Notes: generated by a model from the sequence alone, not told the origin. 64,000 nucleotides of DNA from Nothophaeocryptopus gaeumannii (GCA_031771865.1 JASISA010000010.1:248001-312000), one strand, 5' to 3'. Counted from the stretch's first letter, positions 39,756-51,984 are shown. Program-made: numbers and translations.

Positions 39756-40484
39756 TCTACTAAGTAAGTTAATACGACAAGGTTTATAGCTAGGTTAACG
39801 AGGGTTGATGCTAATGCTAGTAAAAATTTGGATCGACATGGGTTGCGGATGATGTTTAGCGACAGCGACGAAAGTAGTTCTAAAGGGAGAGAAAGATCAG
39901 AGGATGGTTAGAAGATGATCGGCTTACAATGGAGCAATTCTCGGGTAGCAGGGGAATAAACGCTCAAGAGCCGAAAGCATTGACTGTAGATGCGTTCTCT
40001 GGTATATATGCACTCGGCGGACCACATCTTTGATGCCACGGCATACGCTCAAGAGGGAATGACCACTGCGGTAGTCGTTAGCATCGATAGGCGGAAACAC
40101 GAAAGTAAAACATCATATCCTTTTCCGCCTCGTTCTCTGTTCGGTTATAACGAGCCTCGTTCTTTGTTAGTCCATCACACGTTCGCTCCAGAACCTGATG
40201 CAAGCTTTTCTTCTGTTCTTCTGGGAGCGTCGAGGTCGAGTTTGAGTTCGTCCCTATATGTTCACAAATCTTAGCAAAATAGCAAGCCTTTCGCGGTGAG
40301 CTTGGCGCAGCCGGACCTCGACTCGCGCATGGAATTCATCCCTGTCATCTGGCACCAGACCGCGCCAGACATCACCGGTTCATCTATTGACGAGAACACT
40401 ATTGGCAGAACCGCGTGTATGAAGCGGATTCTACTTTGCACGAAGGCGAATATATGAGCCGCAGGGGCGGCTGCGCGAGCGAAG
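39756..40484. other. Intergenic, nothing recognised
   Basis: About 730 bp before the peptide transporter. A 94-codon frame (39990-40274) has no recognisable features, so I leave it uncalled. Confidence 0.4.
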
Positions 40485-42434
40485 ATGGAGTTTCTCAAAC
40501 GTGTCTTCCAAAGGCCCGACAGCTCTTCGGACCGTCGCGGAGAGTATCAGCTGGTCAATGTGGCGGAGCGAAAGGGTATGGCGGCGCAATTTCGTGCGAC
40601 TGAGGTCGAGCCGAAGACTTCTGTGGCCGGTCGGTCTGTGAGGGATATGGTATGTGGACTCAGATGCTGGATTTCAGCCTCAAGACAGGCTGACGAGAAC
40701 TGGCAGGCCGGCGGCGATGAGCCTAAGGACATCAGAACGAAGCCCGAAGCATATAGCGTGGACGCCCACAGCGCGTATCTAGATGACCGCGAAGAGCCTA
40801 CCGAGGAAGACAAGCGCACTCTCCGAAAAATCGCGGATGACCTCCCTTGGTCAGCCTTCTTGGTGGCGGCAGTCGAACTTTGCGAGCGCTTCACCTACTA
40901 TGGCCTGAGTGGGCCATTTCAGAATTACATTTCCAACTCCTACCACGACCCAAATGGCCTTCCTGGTGCGATTGGGTTGAATCAGGATGGAGCTACTGGA
41001 CTGACCAACTTCTTTCAATTCTGGTGCTATGTTACGCCCATTATTGGCGCAATCGTGGCAGATCAATACCTCGGAAAGTACTTGACGATCTTCTACTTCT
41101 CGATTGTATACATTGTCGGAGTCTTGATTCTGGTTCTAACGTCACTGCCCGTGGCGATCGAGAATGGAGCAGCACTTGGCGGATTGATTGTTGCTATGAT
41201 CGTTATCGGCTTGGGTACCGGAGGCATCAAGTCGAATGTCAGTCCTTTGATTGCCGAGCAATATCAGACTGTAAAGCCCTATATTCGGACACTGAAGAGT
41301 GGAGAGCGGGTTATTGTAGATCCGGCAACAACTATTCAGAGGATCTACATGATCTTCTATCTCTGCATTAATGTGGGCTCGCTAAGCTCAATCGCGACAA
41401 CCGAGATGGAGGCCCATACTGGATTCTGGACTGCATACCTGCTTTGCTTGTGTGTCTTCATCATCGGCTTCGGCGTACTCATCGCTGGAAAGAAGAAATA
41501 CGTTCTGCGACCTCCTCAAGGCTCGGTCGTTGTCAATGCGTTCAAGATCACTTGGATTGGCCTTACCAAACGCACTCTGGACGCGGCGAAGCCAGAGTAT
41601 ATGGAAGGGATCACTGGCAGATCCAGGGATGTGCCATGGGATGGACTGTTTGTCGAGGAGGTCCGCCGCGCGCTAATTGCGTGCAAAGTCTTCCTCTTCT
41701 ATCCTATTTACTGGGTCGTCTATTCGCAGATGTTGAACAATTTCATCTCTCAGGCTGGGCAGATGCAACTTCACGGGATCCCGAACGACATTATGCAAAA
41801 CATTGACCCGATCACGATTATCATCTTTATCCCAATCTGCGATCAGATCATCTACCCTGGACTTCGAAAGATGGGAATCGACTTCAAGCCCATCACTCGC
41901 ATATTCATGGGCTTCATCTTCGGAGCTTTCGCAATGGCCTACGCAGCCGGCGTACAAGGGCTGATCTACGAATCTGGTCCTTGTTATGAAGCTCCCGGTG
42001 CATGCGAAGCCGCTCTAAAACCAGATGGCTCCTATGCTCCGAACAATGTCCATGTGGCTGTTCAGACTCCAGCGTACCTGCTTATCGGTCTAAGCGAGAT
42101 CTTCGCCTCGATCACTGGCTTGGAGTACGCCTTCATGAAGGCTCCGCCGAATATGAAGTCCTTCATCATGAGTTTGTTCTTGCTGACAAGCGCGTTCGGC
42201 TCCGCTCTGGGTGCGGCTCTGAGTCCAACAGCAGTTGATCCAAAACTGCTCTGGATGTATGTCGGCCTCGCGGTGGCATGCTTTGTTGCTGGATGTATCT
42301 TCTGGCTTCTATACCACAGGCTGAATGATGCCGAAGAATCGATGAATGAGCTGGAGCAGTATGGCGACAAGGCTATGCCGGCGGATGAGGTCCCAACAGC
42401 CATCGGAAAGAAGCCATTCGAAGATGAAGTGTAG
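40485..42434 (+). CDS. PTR2: Oligopeptide transporter of the PTR2/POT family, about 630 aa
   Basis: ATG 40485, stop TAG 42432-42434. The sequence is open throughout, but 40650-40706 has intron hallmarks (donor GTATGT, acceptor TGGCAG, 57 nt) and no family similarity, so two exons are likely. POT signatures are present: AVELCERFTYYGLSGPFQNY (the ExxERFxYY helix 1) and GLGTGGIKSNVSPLIAEQY. About 12 membrane spans are seen, with a long acidic N-terminal tail. The protein takes up di- and tripeptides with protons at the plasma membrane. Length fits fungal Ptr2. Fungal PTR2 genes are typically controlled by nitrogen and peptide availability; no site was identified here. Confidence 0.92.
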   Translation: MEFLKRVFQRPDSSSDRRGEYQLVNVAERKGMAAQFRATEVEPKTSVAGRSVRDMVCGLRCWISASRQADENWQAGGDEPKDIRTKPEAYSVDAHSAYLDDREEPTEEDKRTLRKIADDLPWSAFLVAAVELCERFTYYGLSGPFQNYISNSYHDPNGLPGAIGLNQDGATGLTNFFQFWCYVTPIIGAIVADQYLGKYLTIFYFSIVYIVGVLILVLTSLPVAIENGAALGGLIVAMIVIGLGTGGIKSNVSPLIAEQYQTVKPYIRTLKSGERVIVDPATTIQRIYMIFYLCINVGSLSSIATTEMEAHTGFWTAYLLCLCVFIIGFGVLIAGKKKYVLRPPQGSVVVNAFKITWIGLTKRTLDAAKPEYMEGITGRSRDVPWDGLFVEEVRRALIACKVFLFYPIYWVVYSQMLNNFISQAGQMQLHGIPNDIMQNIDPITIIIFIPICDQIIYPGLRKMGIDFKPITRIFMGFIFGAFAMAYAAGVQGLIYESGPCYEAPGACEAALKPDGSYAPNNVHVAVQTPAYLLIGLSEIFASITGLEYAFMKAPPNMKSFIMSLFLLTSAFGSALGAALSPTAVDPKLLWMYVGLAVACFVAGCIFWLLYHRLNDAEESMNELEQYGDKAMPADEVPTAIGKKPFEDEV

Positions 42435-42965
42435 AAAATCACGACAGGATTGTCTTTATAGCCAACTGATCAATCTGGAGACTGACCAGGTACACCCTGG
42501 CACCTTTTGGGTGGCATTTCGGACAATCATTCAATCGCGCAACGGAGGATCCACCTTCATCTCTTGCGTCACTTCTAAAGCTTCACCAATCGCTCACACT
42601 TTGAATCGGCGCCAGAATTGCATTGCGAGAGAGTGAGGATTCGGCAAAGCGATGGTAGAAGTGATGGCGAGATGAAGGGTGTCAAATCTAAGTTCCAATG
42701 CCGATGATCCGTGCCGAAACAAGGGTCTTCGACGCATTGAGTCGCGTCTCGCAGCTTCAACACCAACTTCGATTCCAAGCAATCACATTCAGATTCGCAC
42801 AACAGCCGGTATATACGCGTGGGCATACAACAACATCAGCTGTTATACGAACAGAACGGGATATATTTCCCATGCCCTGGTGGCCGGCGCTCTTCCAGAA
42901 GGTATGGAATGAAAGCGACGCCCTCGAATTGGGCGCGCTCAACCAACTCAACACTTCAGCACGGC
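42435..42965. other. Intergenic, promoter of DNMT5
   Basis: About 530 bp with no recognisable gene. It contains the 3' end of the PTR2 transcript and the DNMT5 promoter. Confidence 0.45.
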
Positions 42966-45900
42966 ATGGCGCCTCACAAGAAGAACCCGGTCATTAACCT
43001 GTCGACGAGCGATGATGAACGTGACACGATCGCGGTGGCCCAACGGCTGATAACTCAACGGAAGCGAAGGGCAAGCGTAATTGACCTGAGAGGCGATGCA
43101 GAGGACGAACAACCGCGGAAGAGAACCCATCGACAATCCTCAGGCCGGCCAGCACTACGCAAACTGACACCAGAAGAGTTCCATAACCGCATTCAGGGCC
43201 CCATTGCCTGGGTGAAGGGGATTGCTCTCCAGGAGTGCAGGCTCAATGTCGACCACAGACGGAAGCCGCTAGTCGCGACATCTGCAAAGCCAGTCTCAAC
43301 GAAGAAGAGTCGAGACATTCGCGGCTTCTTTGGAGGGTTGAACCAGAAACGCGAAATCCATTTTTCGCCCAGAAGCCGCTTATGCTCAAGCAAGACCGCC
43401 ACAGCGTGTGCTGGTCAGCGATGTTCGACCGGAAGTCGCAACACGCAGTTCAAGCAGACCCAAGCGAGCTTTTGCCCGTTCAGCATTCGATCTGCTAATG
43501 CACGTCGAATCGTCAGATGACGAGCTTGCGGATGCCACCCTAGTTAAGGCCTCGCGGCGCGCTTCGAAAGGGAAAGCCAAAGCTGCGGCCATAGAAGAGT
43601 CTGAGTACGGAGGCAGTGCGGCCGACTCGCATTCTGGAGATGAGCCTATGCCAGATGCAAGCCCAAGTGAGAGTCTAAGTGAAGTCGAGAGCGAGGTACA
43701 GATGAAGCCAAAAGTGAAGGCGAAGGCAAAGGCGAAAGCGAAAGGAAAGACTATCAAGGAACTAGCCGCGAAGAAAGAGACTTTAGCGCGTGGTTCGAAA
43801 GGCATGGTTGACCTGCTTCCTCGTACTGGTCACGAGAGGAGCCTTGATACCACCCTGCCACCACTCTCAGGCATTGAGGAGATCTTCCGAGACCTGACGT
43901 CCAAAGCTGTTTCCAAGGGGCTCGGGAAATCTGTACAACACCTTGAGGGCAGAGCTCTGCGCATCGCGACAATGTGCTCTGGCACCGAAAGTCCCTTACT
44001 GGCGCTGGAGATGATTCGCGACTGCTTGGATCCGTCCATTGGTACTTTGCAAGTGGACCACCTCTTCTCAGCTGAGATTGTGCCCTACAAGCAGGCATAC
44101 ATCGAAAGGAACTTCAGCCCTCCTATCATCTTTAGAGACATCACGGAGTTTGGCGCGGACACGCAGATGACTGGCACTACCGCCTATGGCAGCAAGGTGC
44201 CTGTGCCACAAGATGTTGACATCCTTGTCGCTGGTACTAGCTGCGTTGATTACTCATCCCTAAACAGCCGCCAAAAGGGCATTGACGCGGGAGGCGAGTC
44301 AGGAGAAACATGGCGAGCCGTTCTGAGATATTGGACTGCCTCTAGACCCGCTATCGTCATTTTTGAGAACGTCAAGAGCGCCGATTGGGACAGAATGCTC
44401 GACCACTACACAGAAACTGGCTACGAATGCGCAGGCGCCTTTTTAGACACGAAAAGTTTCTACATTCCGCATACACGCTGGCGAGGATACATGGTTTGCT
44501 TCGACAAGTCGAAAGATGGTAACGGCAATCTGGCTGGAGCTGGAAAACGCTGGACTGAGCTTATGCGGTCTTTCAAGCGTCCCGCAAGTGCACCTGTGTC
44601 AGCTTTCCTGATGGCCAATGTTGAAGTGGAAAGGCAACAAATTCGACCTAGCGAAAACGCCAGGGAAGTCGATTGGTCCAAATGCGAAATCCGACACGCT
44701 CGATATCGACATGATTTGAAGCTTGGGAACGCTCGGCCAGTCACTCACTGGTCAGAAAGCGGGTCTATGCTGCCTCCTGAGGACGGTCAAGCTGCTTGGT
44801 ATCGCATTCAAGTGGAGCGAGTGCTGGATACCATCGACTGTTCAGTGCTCCGAAAAGCGCTCCCGAAGGAAGGCTTTTACGATGCACGGTACAAGACGAG
44901 AATCTGGGATCTGAGCCAAAACATTGATCGGGGAGAAGACAAGACCGCTTTTGGTATTACGGGCTGTATCACTCCAAGCGGTCAGTACTTTATATCAGAT
45001 GCTGGTCGAACACTTGCGGCAGAAGGGACACTCAAATTGCAAGGACTACCCTTGAGTAAGATTCCTTTTACGACTGAGTCACAATCCGAGATTCAAGACA
45101 TGGCGGGAAACGCTATGACTACGACTGTGATCGGATCGGCAATCTTATCGGCGCTCATCGCTGGCTATGAAATTATTCCCTCAAGAGATTCTCGGCAAGC
45201 CACCCAGTCAATCAAGTCTGCTGAAGAGACGGTGGACACCATTGAAAATCTGTGCTTGTCGCCGGCACGCAATGCCAGTCCCTCGATCACTGACATCAAC
45301 GACATGCTGCACAATGCTCATCGCTCTGGTCGGAACTGCTTTTGGGAGGGTGCGCTCGGGCAATCAAGTGAATCCATCCAGGAGTGCACCGATTGCGGGC
45401 ATACCACTTGCATAGGGTGCGGCGGAAACCCGATGCACAACTACCGACCTCTTCAGCTAACCGATGTGCTCTCGCCGTCAACGTTCGAAGAGTCTTTGCG
45501 GAATTCGTTGCCAGTGAGACTGAGCTTCTCGGCGTTCAATTTATCAACCTACAGGAAGCTGGACCGTGAATATACCGATGCCACGAACAAGGCGTTTACT
45601 GGAATCTTCTCGTTCCAGAAGACTCGGCGTACGCACTGCTGGACAGCCACGTACGTCCACGAGCACGCGCGTCTCGAGTTGGTCTTTGAAGGTAATGGAG
45701 CACAGTGGCAGCTGTACGCGATACCTGCGTCGAACCTCCCAGCAAACAGTACCTTACGCGTACATTTAGCACATGCCATTGCAACCTGTGATGTGCAGGC
45801 GTCGCTATTAGGTGGGAAGTGGCAGCTACGCGTTCCTTGCGCAGACCAAATTACTGTGAGTATCAAGGATTCTGGCAGAAAGGTTGCGTCTTGGTGGTGT

Positions 45901-48900
45901 CGTAACGGCATGCCGGAGTTTCAGCAACACCATGTCCCTGAGTTCTTAGATGTCGCCGTTGGCCACCAAGGCGGCAAAGACCTTGCGAATACCATCAACG
46001 GCCGATATAAGTATTTGCCTCACTGCGGCATGGCAAGCGACAGCCTGTTTGTCAAAACAGAGTGCGGCGACAAGCGACTGTACTTATTTCTCGACCCTAC
46101 TGGAACCGGCGATCCAAAGGACGACTGTTTCGTCTTCTCGTACAGCAAAGACCGCCTAGAGTATGATGAGGTTCGCCCCGTGATTGCGAAGATCTCAAGC
46201 AGTTGGCGGCCATGGGCACAAGGAGCAGGGGCTGTGAAGGCGAAATCGAATCCGAAGTTGATCGCCTACAACCGATGGCACGATCTACAAGAGTGCTTCC
46301 GGCTTCGCGAGGCCGAGACATTACTTGATCATCGCACACCTTCACCGTCAGCAGATTTGCAGCGCGCTTCAAGTTGCTACGAGGCTGGCGTCCTTCTTAG
46401 TTGTTCTATCCCTTTCAGCGCAGATCTCAACACCGACAATGGTAAAGTCGTTTCTTTCGATGACAGGGCATTCTATACGCGCCATGCATGGGTGTTTGAA
46501 AGCATGAGACGTCACTTGCAGTATGGCGAATGGTCGCACCTGGAGGTCCCGGATGCCGATTGTGAGAGATGTGCGCCTCCGCCTCCAGCGCGACGATGGG
46601 TGCTCACGGAGAAGGGCGAGTTGAAACCATACGAGGATGCAGCAAGTGCCGCAGAATACGAGCGCGCAATAAAGTCCCGGCCAGACCCAATCTTCGTCAA
46701 AGTTGAGCCGGTGGACGAACGTAAGGTACTCAAGCTCTGCGTTAACACTTTCACTCTCGCCCACGGAGCCCGGTCTTCGCTTCCAAACGGTCTAAAAGAT
46801 GTTCGGTTTCAATGGCGGTTCGTAAGCCGTGGTGCTGATCCGCCTTTCACGTTCAAGCCATTCGCTCTTGCGCCTGCCCGCAATGAAGAATCAGCTCCTA
46901 GGACAGGCCTTCTAGTAGACTTGTTCCCACAACAACAAGTCGCTCTCGCCTGGATGAAGCGTCAAGAGAGAGGGACAGCTTTCGAGCTTGAAGAGATTGA
47001 AGAGACCACAATCTCATCGCTCAAATGGAGGGCGGAAGTGCGAGCTCAGGCGACCATACTTGTGAGAGGTGGCATCTGTGCTGATCGTCCCGGCTTTGGG
47101 AAGACAGTGACCAGCCTGGCCTTGGTCAGTTCGGAGTTTCTAGACCGATCACGTTATGACATTGTCGACGATCTCCAGAAACGGTACACTGATGGCTTCT
47201 ATGCCACAGCCGCAACCCTGATCGTCTCACCGCAGAACTTGGTGCAGCAGTGGCTAGGAGAGATAAAGGAAAAGCTTAGCGACATGAAGGGTGTCATCTT
47301 GGTCAAGGACTCGAGCTCACTGTCTCAAATTACCATCAAAGACATTCAGGATGCGAGAATTGTTCTTGTCAGTCGAGCAATATTTACATCAGACACATAC
47401 ACCGATCGTTTGGCAACGGCTGCCGCCATTCCCGGCCCTGCAACCATTTCCGGACGAGGTCTTGCGCAATGGAGGCAACATGCCATAGATCAGCTCCCTA
47501 GGCATCTTCAAGTACTAAGAGAGCAGGGCAAGGGACGTCTCCAGAAGCACATCAAGTCTAGGTATCGCGCGAACATAGAGAGTGACACCTTCACGGCCAT
47601 CGTGCCTTCCCGGCGCCTCCGTGGCAAGGACTATGTTGCAAACAAAGCGAAAGCTTCCTCCAAAGCCAACAATAGCACATCTGGCGGCGACATCGACACT
47701 TCCAACGTTGATAGGCCGCTGTTTGAGATGTTCATCTTCAATCGCATCATCGCAGATGAATTCCACCAACTCGATGCTAAACAGTATGCTGCTGTTACTG
47801 CATTGAAGGCTGACAAGAGATGGGGATTATCTGGAACTCCTGCAATGGGGGACTTCTTCGAAGTTGCCCAGATGGCGAAGCTGCTTGACGTCTCGTTGCC
47901 TATTGGTGGTGCCGCTCGCGGAGTGATGAAGATCAAGAACGCCCGCGACTTGAAGAAAGAGATGAGCAATTTCGAGCTTTTCAACAATATGCGCAGGCAG
48001 CTGCCATCCCATGCCAAGCATGAAAGCATACATCGATTGCATCAGCGCTTTTTGAATACCTTCGTGAGACAGAATATCTCTGATTTCAGCGAAATGCGTT
48101 ATCAAGATCATCTGATTCCGGTCACGCTCGACTTCGAGCATCGCCTGCTGTACACCGAGCTATCTCAACATCTCAACAGCTTGCAAATGCGGATAAAGAA
48201 GGGCAACGCCAACAAGGCCACGGACCGAAGCAGACGCCTCGATAAAGCAGTGTCAACTTCACTCACCGCCGAGGTAGCGCTGGCCAAGGCTGCAGCGTTC
48301 TCGAATCAGTCCCGGGACCACGGCACTGGCCTCGACGACCTGATTCGGTCCTGTCAGCAGAACAGTGAGACGATTGCGAGGAGGGTTGTAAACGTTGCTA
48401 CTAAAGCGCGAAAAGCCGAGCTGAAAGTCTTTGACGACTGGAAAAAGTCACGAGTGGACAACGCCGGTTTTGACGACACGTCGATCTCCGAGGAGATAGC
48501 CGTTCTTGTCAGAAAGTCAGCCTCCTTGACCGAAGCTCAGGCATTAGCAGGTGACAGAGACCTAGACGGCGAGGAAGAGGAAGACTCCAAGCCAGCGAGA
48601 GATCTTGTTGCTAAGCTTCAAGGACTGTGTGCACAATTCGTCACAGAGAAGAGATCTTTGCGTTACTTGATGAATGCAAAGCTTCTGAGACAAGCCACTC
48701 GCAATGCGAGAAAGACTGCCGTCGAGTGCAATGATCCAGATTGCAAGGGCCAACGAGTGACTGATATTGCTATTTCGGCGTTCTGTGGGCATTTGGTCTG
48801 TCGAGACTGCCTGCACAAGACAAGAGATCGTGCCGCTACCCAATGCCCAGCCAGGGGCTGCTCCGGTGCTCTACAAGACCATCATCTGCTGTGGCAGAGC

Positions 48901-49650
48901 AAGATGGGAGATCTACAGACTGACGAGGCAACAACATATGGAGCGAAGCTGCACACTGCTATGCACTTACTTCTAGAAATTGAAGAGAAGGGAGATCAAG
49001 CGATCTTGTTTGTCCAGTTCGAGAATCAGATTCCCCAGGTTGAGCAAGCGCTACTCCACTACCAAGTGAACGGCGTCGCTGTCCACAACGCGGCTGTCGC
49101 TGGCTCACAGCTCGCTGCGTTCAGAGACTCGGCTGGGACGGACGAGCAGCAGACTGTGATTGTCCTTAACGCGTCTGATGAGACGGCAGCTGGGTCCAAC
49201 TTGCAAAACGCAAACCACGTCATCTTCCTCTCCCCACTGCTTCGAGATACGCAATACGGGTACGAGTCCACAATGGCACAAGCGATCGGTCGAGTTCGCC
49301 GCTACGGCCAGAAGAAGAAGATTCATGTATACCGAATCGCAGCTCTAGACACCATTGATGTAGACATACTGGAGCCCCGAGAGCGGAGAGCTAATGCTCT
49401 TGTGGAGTATGGAGAGGAGGAGATGAGTCCGCCGGGACGAACAACATTGGACACCAAATCGGAGCGGACACAGCTGGTCTGTAAGGATGGCAAATTTAGT
49501 TTGCGTCCTCAGAGCTGGCTCGTTGACCGCGCCGGTGAAGTTGAAGGCGGCGACCTCGAGATGGTCAAAGGAAAGACGAGAGTGAAGGGATGGGAAGACT
49601 TCACTTCGCTGGTGAAGTTCTCGAAGGCATATACAGAGGATGATGAATGA
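42966..49650 (+). CDS. DNMT5: DNMT5: ATP-dependent cytosine-C5 DNA methyltransferase (MTase + RING + SNF2)
   Basis: The N-terminal coding segment starts at ATG 42966 (MAPHKKNPVINLSTSDDE). The main frame runs from about 43373 or 43405 to TGA 49650, so one intron lies between 43210 and 43404, with uncertain boundaries. MTase motifs: SAM loop ATMCSGTESPLLALEM near 43970, catalytic Cys in AGTSCVDYSSLN near 44240, FENVKSA near 44365, and motif X MAGNAMTTTVI near 45100. The SNF2 ATPase follows with DRPGFGKTV near 47090, IADEFHQL near 47750 and LSGTPAMGDFF near 47830. A RING finger (FCGHLVCRDCL) is near 48785, and the C-terminal helicase lobe has AQAIGRVRRYGQKKK near 49280. The order matches DNMT5, which maintains CG methylation at heterochromatin using ATP. 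No chromodomain is seen at the N-terminus. All catalytic motifs are intact. Confidence 0.95.
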
Positions 49651-49952
49651 GTGTTGCTTGCTCAGCCCTTGGACGCAGAAGATGCATTGGATAAGCTTTG
49701 CAATCGTAAAGAGATGTTAATTTGTTCATCAACCTTGTCGCTGTTGTCTCTGACGTTGACCATCGCCCTGTGTAACTTTCAATGCTTGTCTTTTTCATTG
49801 ATCCTTCGAGGGTTGCACTCCACACTGCCGAGGTGCGACGCTAGCGGCTGGTTGACCTATGCAGCTCCAACTCTTTCGTCAGCGAAGCAGTCACTTTTCA
49901 ACTATTGTATACCACCGGCTGCATGCACATATAACAGAGCGCCCCAGACGAC

Positions 49953-50474
49953 ATGTCTACCACATCGCTGCCGCCTAAATGTCTGGACCAAACAACTGCA
50001 GCCATGAAGAACTCCCTCTCAATCCTCAGCCCATCATTTTCTGCACCAGCACCGGCCACCACAAAATCCAAACCCGCCATCTTCCTTGAAAATCTGAACA
50101 TGTATCTTATAAACATCCTAAACCGCCGCGAATGGGACCACCCAGATTTGCAAATCTACGTAGCACCTAACATAACCGCTTACATGGAACACATGTCAAC
50201 CCCCTACATAACCTCCCTCTCGCAATTCCTATCCGTCTTCCAAGAAGCCTGCATCGACAACCCGGCGTACAGTTTCGAGATCCTGCATATCGAAGCTGAT
50301 GTGGATGAAGGGAAAGGAGAAGCGAAAGTGTGGTATTTAATGAGGATTGTGGGACATCCGAAGGATACGGAGAGGGAGAGTGTCACTGTTAGTACGTGGA
50401 GGAGGAGCTCGGGGCATTGGGTTAATGTTAGGCAGGATGGGATTAGGGGGGTGGGGGTTGGGGGGTCTATTTGA
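49953..50474 (+). CDS. Hypothetical protein, 173 aa, possible NTF2-like fold
   Basis: ATG 49953, preceded about 20 bp upstream by an AT-rich CATATAAC element; stop at 50472-50474. After a polar 40-residue N-terminus the sequence alternates helix- and strand-like segments: HPDLQIYVAPNITAYMEH, FLSVFQEACIDNPAYSFEI and EAKVWYLMRIVGHP. This resembles the SnoaL/NTF2-like fold (an N-terminal helix pair, then a curved sheet), a weak inference. No signal peptide or membrane span is seen. It lies 59 bp from the 3' end of the convergent acyltransferase gene. Confidence 0.65.
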   Translation: MSTTSLPPKCLDQTTAAMKNSLSILSPSFSAPAPATTKSKPAIFLENLNMYLINILNRREWDHPDLQIYVAPNITAYMEHMSTPYITSLSQFLSVFQEACIDNPAYSFEILHIEADVDEGKGEAKVWYLMRIVGHPKDTERESVTVSTWRRSSGHWVNVRQDGIRGVGVGGSI

Positions 50475-50532
50475 GGAGGAGAAATGAAGGTCGGTAGAGA
50501 GAGAGAAAGGGTTTGGGGGTCTATGTCTACGT

Positions 50533-51984
50533 CTATGGGATCCAGTCGCCACGTAGGACGCTCCGGATTTGGGGCGGGAGAAAGGGTGGAGGCCAGAGAT
50601 TCCACCATCCAAGCTCGATGAAAGGATCGAGGAGGAAACGACATGCGAAGCTCTGGAACAGCAAGACCCATGCCAATCGCGCCACTCTCGCCCAGCTGGA
50701 AGACAGGCCAATCGCCTTAATAATTGGTTCCACCACCTGGACCTCCAGAAGAATGCCGATCGGCTGAACCCAGAAGAAACCTGCAACCATTGCTCGCAGC
50801 TCCCAGGGCCCACGAACAGTTGCCCACCTTGGCTCGGGCGGCACGAGACCAGCATGCGTGGAACCGCTCAGAGTGAACGCACTGATCGTGATCAAAGCGT
50901 ATCGCGCCAATCCTCCCCTGCGAAGGCCGAGCTTTGCGGCAAACCATCTTCCAGGCTCTGACACGGCGTGTCGCATTTGCTGGTGCCACCATCTTCCCCA
51001 GAGACCGCAGAGGCCGGAGTCCAGGACAGCGGAGAATGGACCGAAGTGTGGGCGCGGCCAGGTATGAGGCGACCAGCGGGCTGATGGCGAATTGGTGATG
51101 TAGGTCGTCAAGACTGTAAGCAGGAATGGTGGCAGGAACAACAAGGTCATCGTCGAGTACAGGTACATGCCGAGAGCCAGAGGTCGAAGCAGAATTGTCG
51201 GAACAACTGCGTGAAGTGCTCGTACAGTCAGCGGCACTTCCGCGATTGACAGAGGTCCGCCGCAGGTCAGAGGTAGACCGGCGACCGAGAAGAAGGGATC
51301 GTGCTTTTTGAGCTGGAGAGACAAAGGCATAGTGATGCTCACTGCTGGTAGAAGCACGACCAGGATGGAAGTTAAAAATTTCACACGTGACTGTTGAATG
51401 TAAGGTGGGAGCGCTTGTGCATCATGAGACGGGTCGCCAATCTTCCAAGATGTCAGTGGCCGATTGTTGAGTAGAGTGTAGACCCAGTCCAGACGTGTTA
51501 AAAACGCGTCCGGGTAGCGCTCTTCTTTCAAGCCCTCTAGTTCAGCTCGCGATTTGGATGCGGTCCTCTCCTTATCGGCGTTTTGGTATTTCGGACCTGT
51601 TCCATCGATACTGCCATTGAGTTCTTGAGTTTTTGATGGTTCATGATCGCTTTCTATAAGTCTGCTGAAGTCCCTCTTCGGATCTCTGAATGCCAGAAAG
51701 TAGAAGCTCCACCAGATTGTATCCGTGCTTATTACGTCGTTTGCTCTCATCGAAACCCAAGCATTAATGGTGCATGCGACGCTGATGGGCAGCACTAGAA
51801 GAGCCAGAGCATTGTGGGAGATGATGTGAGGTGGTATCAAGAGGCTGACCACAAGGAGTAGCGGCGGAATGAAGTACGAGATGCTCCTAGGACCTGGTAA
51901 GATCTCCGTAGTCAGGTCGACCCAGAATGTGACCAGGTCGGCGGACTGCATGTAGAAGTAAGTGAGGTAGAGAATGGAAAACAT
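50533..51984 (-). CDS. Membrane-bound O-acyltransferase / wax-synthase-like protein, 483 aa
   Basis: ATG 51984, stop at 50533, single exon. It has eight or more hydrophobic segments. The C-terminal half has the pattern of the wax-synthase-like MBOAT family (Tri7/AurJ-like): LWGRRWWHQ-type sequence GLWGRWWHQQMRHAVSEP, then SGSTHAGL, with the putative catalytic His, and a final LLFQSFACRFLLDPFIELG span. The middle contains a charged cytosolic loop (EHEPSKTQELN region, residues 105-165). Family members acylate hydroxyl groups of secondary metabolites or lipids at the ER membrane. The substrate is unknown and no biosynthetic genes flank it. Confidence 0.8.
   Translation of the reverse strand: MFSILYLTYFYMQSADLVTFWVDLTTEILPGPRSISYFIPPLLLVVSLLIPPHIISHNALALLVLPISVACTINAWVSMRANDVISTDTIWWSFYFLAFRDPKRDFSRLIESDHEPSKTQELNGSIDGTGPKYQNADKERTASKSRAELEGLKEERYPDAFLTRLDWVYTLLNNRPLTSWKIGDPSHDAQALPPYIQQSRVKFLTSILVVLLPAVSITMPLSLQLKKHDPFFSVAGLPLTCGGPLSIAEVPLTVRALHAVVPTILLRPLALGMYLYSTMTLLFLPPFLLTVLTTYITNSPSARWSPHTWPRPHFGPFSAVLDSGLCGLWGRWWHQQMRHAVSEPGRWFAAKLGLRRGGLARYALITISAFTLSGSTHAGLVPPEPRWATVRGPWELRAMVAGFFWVQPIGILLEVQVVEPIIKAIGLSSSWARVARLAWVLLFQSFACRFLLDPFIELGWWNLWPPPFLPPQIRSVLRGDWIP

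Noticed and set aside
23074..42434. A secondary-metabolite gene cluster
   Set aside because: P450, FAD monooxygenase, Baeyer-Villiger enzyme and transporters occur, but there is no PKS, NRPS, terpene synthase or pathway regulator. Two of the oxidative enzymes are dead and the others are separated by unrelated genes.
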